Assembly (NCBI GenBank): GCA_964520375.1 | Contig: CAZFNQ010000001.1 | Span: 1 to 64,000 of the forward strand | Direction of reading: 5' to 3' | DNA: 64,000 bases | DNA from: CAZFNQ01 sp964520375 | Lineage (GTDB): Bacteria; Patescibacteriota; Saccharimonadia; Saccharimonadales; JANWIN01 | Part shown: piece after piece, positions 26,039 through 33,748 of the stretch | Numbering within the stretch: the first letter of the stretch is position 1 | Layout: the number at the start of each line of letters is the position of its first letter | The notes under the pieces: generated by a model | Databases searched by the model: none | Told to the model about the DNA's origin: nothing | What the model saw: only the letters and a program-made list of their open reading frames with translations | Translations under genes and position numbers: made by a program

Positions 26039-28119
26039 GTGCGCCAGCTTTTATTTTTTATAACATCTCTCGCAAAGACGAATACAAACTTCACAAGTTC
26101 CCATAGGCTCATATCTTCATCGTCATCATCATTGCCAGATTCAGTAGTCTCTGTCTTCCTTAACCTGACTTCTTCGAGTTTCTTTACTTCATCTGCTTCA
26201 AGCGTATAGTCAATATCTTCCTTGAACATACGAATAACCAGTACAACGATGATGCCAATTATCGATACCGCTGCCAGCCAGTTGATGTCCCAGACAAAGG
26301 CGAAGCCGGCTAAGAAGGCGAAGCCGGATATATAGATTCCGGCCGCTATATTCTTAGGCATATGGATTGCTTCATAGGCAACTTTTGGCAGGCCATGCTT
26401 CTTCATTTCCCAAAAGGCATCTCGTGATGTAACTTGCGGAGTAGTGGTGAAATTGTAGGACTGCGGCGGCGACGGAGTAGCCCATTCTAAAGTTCTCCCA
26501 TCCCAAGGATCACCGGTCGTATCACGCAGTCGCTGCTTTTGAATGATACTGGCCAATATTTGTGCCAACTGCAGAGCCACGCCAATCGCTATGACGATTC
26601 CACCGATCAACATAAGCACATATAAGGGCTGCCAGCCAGTGGAAGAATCGTAGTGATCAAGTCTTCTTGTAGCTCCCATAAGTCCCAGCACATACATTGG
26701 TATAAAGGACAGGCAAAACCCAATAATCCAACACCAAAAGGCATTTCGGCCAATCCGCTCATTGAGCCTAAAACCCGCGAACTTAGGGAACCAGTATGAT
26801 ATCCCGCAAAAGACGCCAAAAAGTACGCCGCCAATGACCATGGAATGGAAATGCGCAACTAAGAACAGGCTATTGTGAAACTGGAAGTCAGCTGGTGGTA
26901 CCGCCAACATGACACCGGCCATACCGCCAATTGCAAACACAGCGATAAACCCAAGGAACCACAACATTGGCGTATCAAACCGAATCCGTCCTTTGTACAT
27001 CGTAGCAATCCAAGTAAACACTAATACGGACGTCGGTATGGCAATAATCATTGTCATCGTGCCAAAGAACGCGTTGACATCAGCACTGGCACCCATTGTA
27101 AAGAAGTGATGCAGCCAAACAGACAGCGCCAGCGTTGAAATTCCAATCATACCGAGCACATTTGATGTGTAGCTGGCAATTTGCTTGCGGCTGAAGGTTG
27201 TAACCACCTCCGAAAACACACCGAAGGCCGGCAATATTAATATATACACTTCAGGATGCCCCCACATCCAGATGAGATTGGTATACATCATGGGGTCACC
27301 GCCACCAACAATCGTAAAGAAGTGCGTGCCTAAATATCGGTCAAAAAATACCAAGAATATAGTGGCGGTAAGTAGTGGAAACACAGTTACGGCCATAATC
27401 ATGCTACAAAGCGACCCCCAAGTGAACAGCGGCATTTTACCCAAGCTCATGCCGGGTGCGCGCATCTTTAGAATCGTCATAATAAAGTTAATGGCACCAA
27501 GCGTCGTGCCAATACCAGAAATCTGTAGACTCCATATCCAGTAATCCACACCCGCACCTGGACTGAAAACTTTTTCCGACAGTGGAGCAACCGCTAGCCA
27601 GCCGGTAGCAGCATATTGACCGCCAACGAAGAAAAACATGTTAACCATGACCACTCCGGCGACAAATAACCAAAAACCCAGCGTGTTCAAGAATGGTGAA
27701 GCTAAGTCTCGAGCCCCAATCTGGAGTGGCACTATGTAATTTATGAGCCCAAAAATAAACGCCATAGCCACAAAGAAAACCATAATATTACCGTGAGCTG
27801 TAAAGATTTGCTGGAAATGATCAGACGACAGGTACCCATGTGAGGATCCGGAAGATAGCGCCTGCTGAAGCCAAATCATTATTGCATCCAGTCCGCCGCG
27901 CAGGAGCATTAATCCACCGACGATAAAGTACATAATACCGATCCTTTTCGGGTCAACTGAGGTCAGCCACTCTTTCCAGAGCCATTTCCATCGTTTCAGA
28001 TATGTTATTACCGAGATAGCAACTAAACCCATTAGGGAAAAAGTTAGCGACGCACCGATTGTAAACCATTCATGCGGCAAGGCTTCCCAAGTCAATTTGC
28101 CCAGTAGTAATTCTTTCAT
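26017..28119 (-). CDS. cyoB: Cytochrome bo3-type quinol oxidase subunit I
   Basis: The 700-residue heme-copper oxidase subunit carries all expected ligands. FTAHGNIMVFF gives the low-spin heme His, WGHPEVYILILP the CuB His with the Glu of the D channel and the cross-linked Tyr, WLHHFFTMG the CuB His pair, and VAHFHSMVIGG the heme His residues. The C-terminal extra helices and charged tail match CyoB. It reduces oxygen to water with proton pumping. No heme O synthase gene (cyoE) is in the window, so the heme type is unproven. Confidence 0.96.
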   Translation of the reverse strand: MKELLLGKLTWEALPHEWFTIGASLTFSLMGLVAISVITYLKRWKWLWKEWLTSVDPKRIGIMYFIVGGLMLLRGGLDAIMIWLQQALSSGSSHGYLSSDHFQQIFTAHGNIMVFFVAMAFIFGLINYIVPLQIGARDLASPFLNTLGFWLFVAGVVMVNMFFFVGGQYAATGWLAVAPLSEKVFSPGAGVDYWIWSLQISGIGTTLGAINFIMTILKMRAPGMSLGKMPLFTWGSLCSMIMAVTVFPLLTATIFLVFFDRYLGTHFFTIVGGGDPMMYTNLIWMWGHPEVYILILPAFGVFSEVVTTFSRKQIASYTSNVLGMIGISTLALSVWLHHFFTMGASADVNAFFGTMTMIIAIPTSVLVFTWIATMYKGRIRFDTPMLWFLGFIAVFAIGGMAGVMLAVPPADFQFHNSLFLVAHFHSMVIGGVLFGVFCGISYWFPKFAGFRLNERIGRNAFWCWIIGFCLSFIPMYVLGLMGATRRLDHYDSSTGWQPLYVLMLIGGIVIAIGVALQLAQILASIIQKQRLRDTTGDPWDGRTLEWATPSPPQSYNFTTTPQVTSRDAFWEMKKHGLPKVAYEAIHMPKNIAAGIYISGFAFLAGFAFVWDINWLAAVSIIGIIVVLVIRMFKEDIDYTLEADEVKKLEEVRLRKTETTESGNDDDDEDMSLWELVKFVFVFARDVIKNKSWRTWKHHTS

Positions 28120-29024
28120 TATTTGTGTGAATGGCTTCCGTATAGCCCTGTGTATTTAATAATCACTCTGGCATATAAATTATTGTCGCTAAGATTGTAG
28201 AAGGCAGCTGGATTGCTTTTACTGGGTTGTAAGATGCTGTCGTACTTGGCGGTATCAAGCACACTTGGAGACTGTTTTACTGCCTGCACCCAACGGTCAA
28301 AATCTTCAGCGTCACTGGCACGGGCAATAAACTTCATTCCTGAAAAACCAGCACCATTAATTTCGGCTGAACTTCCTGGATAATCTCCAGGTGTGTCGGC
28401 CATCAAGTTTAAACGATTGACATGCCCGGTCATGGTATATAGCTGACCGCCAAGATTCGGAATCCAGAACGAACTCATTGGTGCCTCATCAGCTGTTAAC
28501 TCAAATTGAACCGGGGTATTTACTGGAATTTGAACAAAATTGACCGCCGCAATTCCTTGTTCCGGATATATAAACAACCATTTCCAACGCATCGATACGA
28601 CTTGTATCGTTAGCGGTTTGGTATCAGTAGCAATCAGTTTCTGTGGCGCTAGCCTATGAGTAGCAGGCCACATTACGGATACTAGTATTAGCATGAAAGT
28701 GCCTGGTATTGCCCAAACGCCAATATTAAACCACTTGCCATGATGAAAGTTTGGTTCATATTTAGCTTTTGGATTAGACTCCCGGTATTTCCAGGCGGTG
28801 AAATAAAGCAAGGTAACTGATGGTACGGCAATCACCAACAACACACTGACCGTATAAAGCATTAGGCCGTGTTGCTGCTTGGCAATCAATCCTTGGGGAT
28901 TAAATAGCGCTGTGTTATGACCGTGTAGTAGTCTTCTTATAAGCAACCCCAAGTCTGCTAATACCGTGAGAATAATCAGCACAAGCCACCCCGGACTAAT
29001 ACTATTTTTGTTACTTTCTGACAT
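28119..29024 (-). CDS. cyoA: Quinol oxidase subunit II
   Basis: The protein of about 301 residues has membrane helices near 12-30 and 52-76 and an external cupredoxin fold. The conserved MRWKWLFIYPEQGIAAVN and SFWIPNLGGQLYTMTG are family hallmarks. The CuA Cys-x3-Cys ligands of cytochrome c oxidases are absent, so quinol is the donor. There is no lipobox Cys at the N-terminus, unlike E. coli CyoA. I take the ATG at 29024 rather than the TTG three bases upstream. It is the first gene of cyoABCD, and cyoB follows with a 1-nt overlap. Confidence 0.93.
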   Translation of the reverse strand: MSESNKNSISPGWLVLIILTVLADLGLLIRRLLHGHNTALFNPQGLIAKQQHGLMLYTVSVLLVIAVPSVTLLYFTAWKYRESNPKAKYEPNFHHGKWFNIGVWAIPGTFMLILVSVMWPATHRLAPQKLIATDTKPLTIQVVSMRWKWLFIYPEQGIAAVNFVQIPVNTPVQFELTADEAPMSSFWIPNLGGQLYTMTGHVNRLNLMADTPGDYPGSSAEINGAGFSGMKFIARASDAEDFDRWVQAVKQSPSVLDTAKYDSILQPSKSNPAAFYNLSDNNLYARVIIKYTGLYGSHSHK

Positions 29025-29176
29025 CAACCTGGTTCTCTCAAAACGTAACCATAATCATGTCTATAACTATATCATGAGCTGATTAGCGTGGGGGATTGGC
29101 CCAATTTGAGTCCCGCCATCGGATCCAAGGTAGAACTAAAGGCGAAGAATCATTAAGAACTTGATAAAATATACTT

Positions 29177-29464
29177 ATGCCTACAAAAGCAATCGCAACT
29201 GACTTTATGCATAAAATGCCGATAGATTTAAAAAAAGCTCTGCATTCTGACGAATCAGTTTACGAGCGGTGGGAAAACCTCACGCCACTGGCACGCAATG
29301 AATGGATCTGCTGGAATATCACAAACAAAAAACCAGAAACAAGAAAAAATCATATCGAGCGGACCGTGATGGAGTTGCTAGAAGGAAAGCGCCGACCTTG
29401 TTGTTGGATAGGTTGTATACATCGTTGGAATAAAATGCATAAAATTAAAAGTGCAGTAAGGTAA
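29177..29464 (+). CDS. YdeI/OmpD-associated-like small protein
   Basis: The 95-residue protein ends in the pattern LTPLARNEWICWNI, KKPETRKNHIERTVMELLEGKRRPCCW, which is the C-terminal module of YdeI/OmpD-associated proteins (helical, with a conserved LExKRR...P). Function in that family is poorly defined. TAAAAT with an extended TGA lies exactly 6 nt before the ATG, implying a leaderless mRNA. Cys pairs near the C-terminus (CCW, GC) may bind metal. Confidence 0.65.
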   Translation: MPTKAIATDFMHKMPIDLKKALHSDESVYERWENLTPLARNEWICWNITNKKPETRKNHIERTVMELLEGKRRPCCWIGCIHRWNKMHKIKSAVR

Positions 29465-29492
29465 ACTAAAGGCAAATTGGTATACTAGACTT

Positions 29493-29705
29493 ATGCAAAA
29501 GATAGCAACACGAGTATTTATTATCGCTTCCATTACCTTTGGTATTGTTGGCATTTTAATGGTCATGACAGCTCCTTTTGGAGAAGGCGAAACGAGTTCT
29601 GACCTAAACCGAGCATTTCAAAAACTTCTACTGATAGCTGTTTTTATAATTCTTCCTTCGTTTGCACTTAGCGTTGCTAGTAAGTACCTAAACGGTAAAT
29701 CTTAA
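29493..29705 (+). CDS. Small two-helix membrane protein
   Basis: The 70-residue protein has two membrane helices (about 6-26 and 44-64) separated by a polar loop (FGEGETSSDLN). The function is unknown. TATACT with TGG extension ends 6 nt before the ATG. The same arrangement stands before the preceding gene at 29177, so they are separate transcription units despite a 28-nt spacer. Confidence 0.55.
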   Translation: MQKIATRVFIIASITFGIVGILMVMTAPFGEGETSSDLNRAFQKLLLIAVFIILPSFALSVASKYLNGKS

Positions 29706-29760
29706 TTCTTAACTTCAAAAACGCTGAGCACCGTTATTAACTTAAGGAATTTTACGAAAC

Positions 29761-30453
29761 CTAAGGTAGTTTAGTGTTGAGCACAGCGACAACTAGATTG
29801 GTATAAGCATCGTTGCCGGCGTCTGTGTAATGAATATTTGACGGCTTCATGTATTCTGGATGACCTTTGGCCGCCGAACACCAGCCGACAATTGTAAGAT
29901 TAGGCCAACGACTTTTTGCGTCCGATAAAGCAGTATTGATTATCCCGCAACCGGTTTGATCTTGACTGGGTTCAAGACTACAAGGCAAATTTGTCCATAG
30001 AATCGGGCGATTAGTAGGTAATAAGCCCATTATGTAGTCGATCTTAGTTCCATAGTTTGCATAGCCACGAGTGGAAGCAGTGCCTAAAATACCAGTGTCA
30101 TTTATTCCGAGTTCAACCACATAAGCATCTGGGTTGAGTTTGCTGCGCACTAATGGAATGCGAGTTTTCCAATAATCTAAAAAGGCCGGGTTGGGGCAGG
30201 GACCTGTGCTGCGGCAGCCATTCCATCTTATGGCAGCGCCGGCGGCTGCCATATCTATTGGCACGTAGCCAATTTCACTTGGTGTCATTATCATGTCACG
30301 GCGGTTAGCACCGTAAACTATGTTTGAATCCCCAATGAAGGCAACCACACCTCTGACTGAGCCAGCCGGAGTTCCTGAAAAAGCTCTAACAACTCCAGAA
30401 ACGGCTACCAGTATGGTAACTGCTGCTACTAAAAGTGATAGTTTTCGGTTCAT
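29761..30453 (-). CDS. Secreted SGNH/GDSL-type hydrolase
   Basis: Starting at the ATG at 30453 (MNRKLSLLVA), the protein has about 230 residues: a signal peptide or anchor (4-24), then the SGNH blocks FIGDSNIVYG (Ser nucleophile), ELGINDTG (block III) and NIHYTDAGNDAY (block V with His). It should cleave an ester outside the membrane. GGTGGAG just before this ATG is the ribosome site, and TATAAT lies further upstream. An upstream in-frame ATG at 30492 precedes the -10 box and is unlikely to be used. Confidence 0.8.
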   Translation of the reverse strand: MNRKLSLLVAAVTILVAVSGVVRAFSGTPAGSVRGVVAFIGDSNIVYGANRRDMIMTPSEIGYVPIDMAAAGAAIRWNGCRSTGPCPNPAFLDYWKTRIPLVRSKLNPDAYVVELGINDTGILGTASTRGYANYGTKIDYIMGLLPTNRPILWTNLPCSLEPSQDQTGCGIINTALSDAKSRWPNLTIVGWCSAAKGHPEYMKPSNIHYTDAGNDAYTNLVVAVLNTKLP

Positions 30454-30558
30454 AAGTTCTCCACCTTTATTTCCTATTAGATTATACACCATTTTAATGC
30501 AAAAAGCAAGCTGGGTTGCTTTAGGTAACGGCTGCTAAAACTCTGTACAATGTAAGCT

Positions 30559-30714
30559 ATGGCCATAAATCCTAGGTGCAATAGTTGCGGCAAGGAACTG
30601 AACCTGTACGGGGCAATTTTATTTAGCCCTCCAAATAAAAAAACTGAAGTTAAAAAGTTCCACCTTTGTAAAGACTGTTACAAAAAAATTGTTAAAAACT
30701 TCATGTATAAGTAG
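30559..30714 (+). CDS. Small zinc-ribbon-like protein
   Basis: This 51-residue open frame encodes two CxxC knuckles: CNSCGK at the N-terminus and CKDCYK near the C-terminus. They are spaced about 26 residues apart, as in single zinc ribbons. It is basic (many Lys). TACAAT preceded by TG ends exactly 7 nt before the ATG, matching the leaderless promoters of neighbouring genes, which supports it as a real gene. It may bind nucleic acid or protein; no specific function is assigned. Confidence 0.6.
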   Translation: MAINPRCNSCGKELNLYGAILFSPPNKKTEVKKFHLCKDCYKKIVKNFMYK

Positions 30715-30782
30715 TTATGGTTTACAATCTCGCAGTCGTGTTTTACAAGTAAACCAGCTAGTATTTTTGCTATCATTAGGCA

Positions 30783-31448
30783 ATGTCATTTCCATCACAT
30801 TCAAGATCAACATGGGACAAGGCCCAGGAAGCAGAAAAAGGCCACTGGGCTTGGCTGTGGCAAGCCGCTGATTCCGAACAAAGAAAATCCTTAATTAATA
30901 ATGAGACTATAAAAGGTGAGTTTATATTCCAGCAAATGGCTGATTTTTTTAAAGTTAAACCACAAAAAGATTGGCACAAGCTTAAAGTACTTGATGTCGG
31001 CTGCGGACCTATCAGCCTTATAGCCCGCAATAAGCTGGGTATAATCAGGGCCGGGGTAGATCCGCTACGTTACCCGAATTGGGTGTATCAAGAATACGAG
31101 AACAAAAATTTCAAGGTTTACGAAAAACCGTTTGAAGAGTTAGGTGTTAAACAGAAGTTTGATGTTATTGTTTTTTATAATGCCCTGCAACACTTCGCTG
31201 ACCTAAAATCCGTCGCCAAAAAGTGCCATGAATTTTTAGCCAAAGATGGGGTCATTTATTTGTCAGAATACCTAGAGGTTCCAACCAATGAGGCACATAT
31301 ACAATTTTTAGAATCGGGTGCATTGAATATGTTGTTTAGCTCCGCCGGTTTTAAAGTAAACTCCGTGGAACGAGCCGTACGACTGCCAGGTTACGTTGAG
31401 CGGCCCGATGGTTCACCTATTAACTTGTATATAGCTAGACTGATGTAG
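30783..31448 (+). CDS. Class I SAM-dependent methyltransferase
   Basis: The 221-residue protein has the SAM-binding motif VLDVGCGPIS, an acidic residue after the second strand (AGVDPLRYP), FDVIVFYNALQHFADL as motif IV and post-motif, and GVIYLSEYLEV. The fold is that of methyltransferase_11/25-type enzymes. The substrate is not predictable. TATCAT lies 6 nt before the ATG. Confidence 0.85.
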   Translation: MSFPSHSRSTWDKAQEAEKGHWAWLWQAADSEQRKSLINNETIKGEFIFQQMADFFKVKPQKDWHKLKVLDVGCGPISLIARNKLGIIRAGVDPLRYPNWVYQEYENKNFKVYEKPFEELGVKQKFDVIVFYNALQHFADLKSVAKKCHEFLAKDGVIYLSEYLEVPTNEAHIQFLESGALNMLFSSAGFKVNSVERAVRLPGYVERPDGSPINLYIARLM

Positions 31449-31480
31449 GCGATAGGTCCAATTTATATCTATTAGATATC

Positions 31481-32170
31481 CTAAAATCTTTGGTTGGGTG
31501 GCATTTGGATGTTGCGACGGTCGTGCCGTCGGCGCAAAAATAGCCATAGCCAGATTAATAGCCCTACAAAGATTGCTACCAAAGAAATAATAAGTATCCA
31601 GTGATTTGGTTTTTTCGTTGCCGCTGCAGCGGCAGGAGTTGGGGTTGTAGTGGAGGCTCCCAGCACTTTAAATGTAAAAGTTGCTTTGCCATTTTTAATA
31701 GCATTTAGAGTAATAGAAATATCATTTATGCCGTCACCATTTACATCAATTTGTTTGGTATCACCTACAAAAAAACGGAGTTTAATAGCGCCGGGACTAA
31801 TGGTAAGGTCAACGTAGTTACTGGTAACTTTATTGATAGTTATGCTATATCTGATAGTTTCGTTATTTGCGGTAACGTCAAAATATAATACTTGGCCGGC
31901 TTTTAATACCAGCTGCTGGCCATTAACAGAAAAAAAGTTGTCATAATTATTAAGCAAAATTAGGGAAGTGCTAGAGCTGGGAGTGCTAGAACTAGGTGAA
32001 GAACTAGATGGAGTTGAACTCGACCCAGAACAGCCTTGGCTATATTTACAAGCACCGTAGTTGCCGCCGCCGTAAACTGCCGCCCAGGCAACTGGCTGCA
32101 AAACAAAAGCACAAACAATAAACACAGGAGCTAATAATCTGGTTATTTTGCCAAATGTCTTAATTGCCAT
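31481..32170 (-). CDS. Secreted or membrane-anchored Ser/Thr-rich surface protein
   Basis: The 229-residue protein has a clear signal peptide (basic start, hydrophobic 12-28, AWA at the end), then a Gly/Tyr/Cys stretch (YGGGNYGACKYSQGCSG) and a Ser/Pro-rich linker. A beta-rich domain of about 100 residues contains DVNGDGINDISI, an EF-hand/dockerin-like Ca2+ loop. A C-terminal membrane helix (about 192-213) is followed by Arg-rich residues. The layout resembles cell-wall-sorting topology but has no LPXTG motif. It is divergent from tatA. Confidence 0.65.
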   Translation of the reverse strand: MAIKTFGKITRLLAPVFIVCAFVLQPVAWAAVYGGGNYGACKYSQGCSGSSSTPSSSSPSSSTPSSSTSLILLNNYDNFFSVNGQQLVLKAGQVLYFDVTANNETIRYSITINKVTSNYVDLTISPGAIKLRFFVGDTKQIDVNGDGINDISITLNAIKNGKATFTFKVLGASTTTPTPAAAAATKKPNHWILIISLVAIFVGLLIWLWLFLRRRHDRRNIQMPPNQRF

Positions 32171-32225
32171 TTACACAAGCGATTATAACATTTATACTAA
32201 GTCTAGAATTAAAAAAGGAGAGGGT

Positions 32226-32393
32226 ATGTTTGGTAAAACAGAAGATTTGGTCATAGTTCTGCTAATTATCTTGTTGCTATTTGGCGCTAAGAAGATTCCG
32301 GACTTGGCTCGCAGTATTGGCCAATCGGCCCGTGAGGTCAAAAAGGGCTTTAGTGGCGAAGACGAAGAAACTAGTTCTAAGAAGTCTAAGTAA
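32226..32393 (+). CDS. tatA: Sec-independent translocase TatA/TatE subunit
   Basis: The 55-residue protein has a short membrane helix (DLVIVLLIILLLFGAKKIP), the FG hinge, and the amphipathic helix with ARSIGQSAREVKKGF, followed by an acidic tail. It forms the pore-like assembly for folded protein export. The ATG at 32226 has AAAAGGAGAGGG just before it, so the longer frame beginning at 32148 is rejected. It is followed 21 nt later by tatC. Confidence 0.93.
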   Translation: MFGKTEDLVIVLLIILLLFGAKKIPDLARSIGQSAREVKKGFSGEDEETSSKKSK

Positions 32394-32414
32394 CCCTCAA
32401 AAAAAGGAGCGGGG

Positions 32415-33416
32415 GTGGCACCGTCACAAACATTTCATGACCACATAAAAGAGCTCCGCCGTCGCATAATGTGGATAGTGCTGGCGATTGGCATAACCGC
32501 GGGTATCAGTTATGCACTGCGTGTTAGTCTTATTCGCATTTTGCAAAAACCGCTAGGAGCAACACTTTTTTACACTTCACCAGCCGGTAGCTTTAATTTT
32601 ATTATAAAACTGTCGACTATTATTGGTTTATTTGTAGCTTTGCCAGTCATAATTTATCAGTTGCTGCGTTTTATTGAGCCAGCCTTACCAATAAATATTA
32701 AAAGAAGTACGATGTTTAAGTTAATATCGGCTTCGTTTTTGTTGGCGCTGGGTGGCATAGCTTTTGGTTATTTTTACATGGTGCCGATGTCACTACACTT
32801 TTTCGCCGGCTATTCCACGGATCAAATTAAACCGCTGATTTCGGCCAATGAGTATTTATCTTACTTGATGGGCAACTTGACTATCTTTGCCTTGATGTTT
32901 CAAATCCCCCTGGTCGTACTATTTATTAACTGGATTAAGCCTACCAGGCCGCGCAAGCTGCTGCGCTACCAGCGACACGTCATTGTCGGTTCGTTCGCAT
33001 TAGCCGTGGTTTTGCCGTTTACTTATGATCCTATTTCGCAGTTTATTGTGGCCATACCAATTATAGTGCTGTTTTACTTATCAGTAATTTTGCTGTGGGC
33101 CGCGAATCGAGGCCGCATTTATCCCGGTGAGGCCAGCCCGGCCGTCAGCCCAATCTTGCCAACACCTCCGGCGCCCTACACTGAGCCAATGCTAGTGCCA
33201 GTATTGACTCCAACCATTAACAATAGACCGCGGTCTATTGCGGTGGAAGGCTTCGTTAGTAGGCCGGTCGGGGCACTACCCCGCCGCACCCAATATGCCA
33301 ATTCCACCGAGCTACGCCAACAGGTGGCTGGACAGCCAAAGCCAAGCCACAAATCCTCGCCAAAGCCCAGGCTGTCCATTGATGGCATTAGTCCGCCTTT
33401 GACATCTTCAGCATAA
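32415..33416 (+). CDS. tatC: Twin-arginine translocase subunit TatC with long C-terminal extension
   Basis: The protein has six membrane helices and TatC hallmarks: FHDHIKELRRRIMW at the N-terminus, a periplasmic loop with FIIKLS and the LPVIIYQLLRFIEPAL segment. It binds the Tat signal peptide. It starts with GTG, with AAGGAG a few bases upstream. The total of 333 residues exceeds the usual ~250 because of a Pro/Ser-rich tail of roughly 90 residues after helix 6 (PTPPAPYTEP and onward), which should lie in the cytoplasm. The role of the tail is unknown. Confidence 0.92.
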   Translation: MAPSQTFHDHIKELRRRIMWIVLAIGITAGISYALRVSLIRILQKPLGATLFYTSPAGSFNFIIKLSTIIGLFVALPVIIYQLLRFIEPALPINIKRSTMFKLISASFLLALGGIAFGYFYMVPMSLHFFAGYSTDQIKPLISANEYLSYLMGNLTIFALMFQIPLVVLFINWIKPTRPRKLLRYQRHVIVGSFALAVVLPFTYDPISQFIVAIPIIVLFYLSVILLWAANRGRIYPGEASPAVSPILPTPPAPYTEPMLVPVLTPTINNRPRSIAVEGFVSRPVGALPRRTQYANSTELRQQVAGQPKPSHKSSPKPRLSIDGISPPLTSSA

Positions 33417-33428
33417 GATTAAAAAGCC

Positions 33429-33457
33429 TTGACACTGCCCACAATATTGCTTATTCT
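33429..33457 (+). promoter_or_regulatory. Consensus promoter upstream of the fibre cluster
   Basis: TTGACA (33429-33434) and TATTCT (33452-33457) are spaced by 17 nt. The start site should fall near 33464, about 40 nt before the 66-residue gene, giving a true leader, unlike most single genes here. Confidence 0.65.
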
Positions 33458-33504
33458 ATTAGGGAAATAACCATAAACAAATACTACTCTGTTGTGGAAG
33501 CATA

Positions 33505-33705
33505 ATGGACAAACAAAAAAACCTACAAAAACTTTTCAACAAACCTATGGATAGAAAACAGTTCCTGGGTCATGTGGGCGCCGGGGCTTTAATGGTTATG
33601 GGAATAAGCGGTCTGCTAAAAAGCCTACTGGACTATGGCAGCCAACCGCGGCAGCAGTCTGAGGTTGGTTATGGTTCATCATCATATGGAGGCGGAAAGA
33701 AGTGA
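33505..33705 (+). CDS. Small protein with RK variant of a Tat-like signal
   Basis: The 66-residue protein reads MDRKQFLGHVGAGALMVMG from residue 15, followed by a hydrophobic segment and a Gly/Ser/Tyr tail (GYGSSSYGGGKK). DRKQFL resembles the Tat consensus (S/T)RRxFLK with Lys in the second Arg position. It lies directly after tatAC and before the first collagen-like gene. It may be a Tat-dependent or membrane-anchored small surface protein. Tat use is uncertain because of the Lys. Confidence 0.5.
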   Translation: MDKQKNLQKLFNKPMDRKQFLGHVGAGALMVMGISGLLKSLLDYGSQPRQQSEVGYGSSSYGGGKK

Positions 33706-33748
33706 TATATAATACAGGCTAGATAAGCTTTAGGGGAGTGATTACTGT

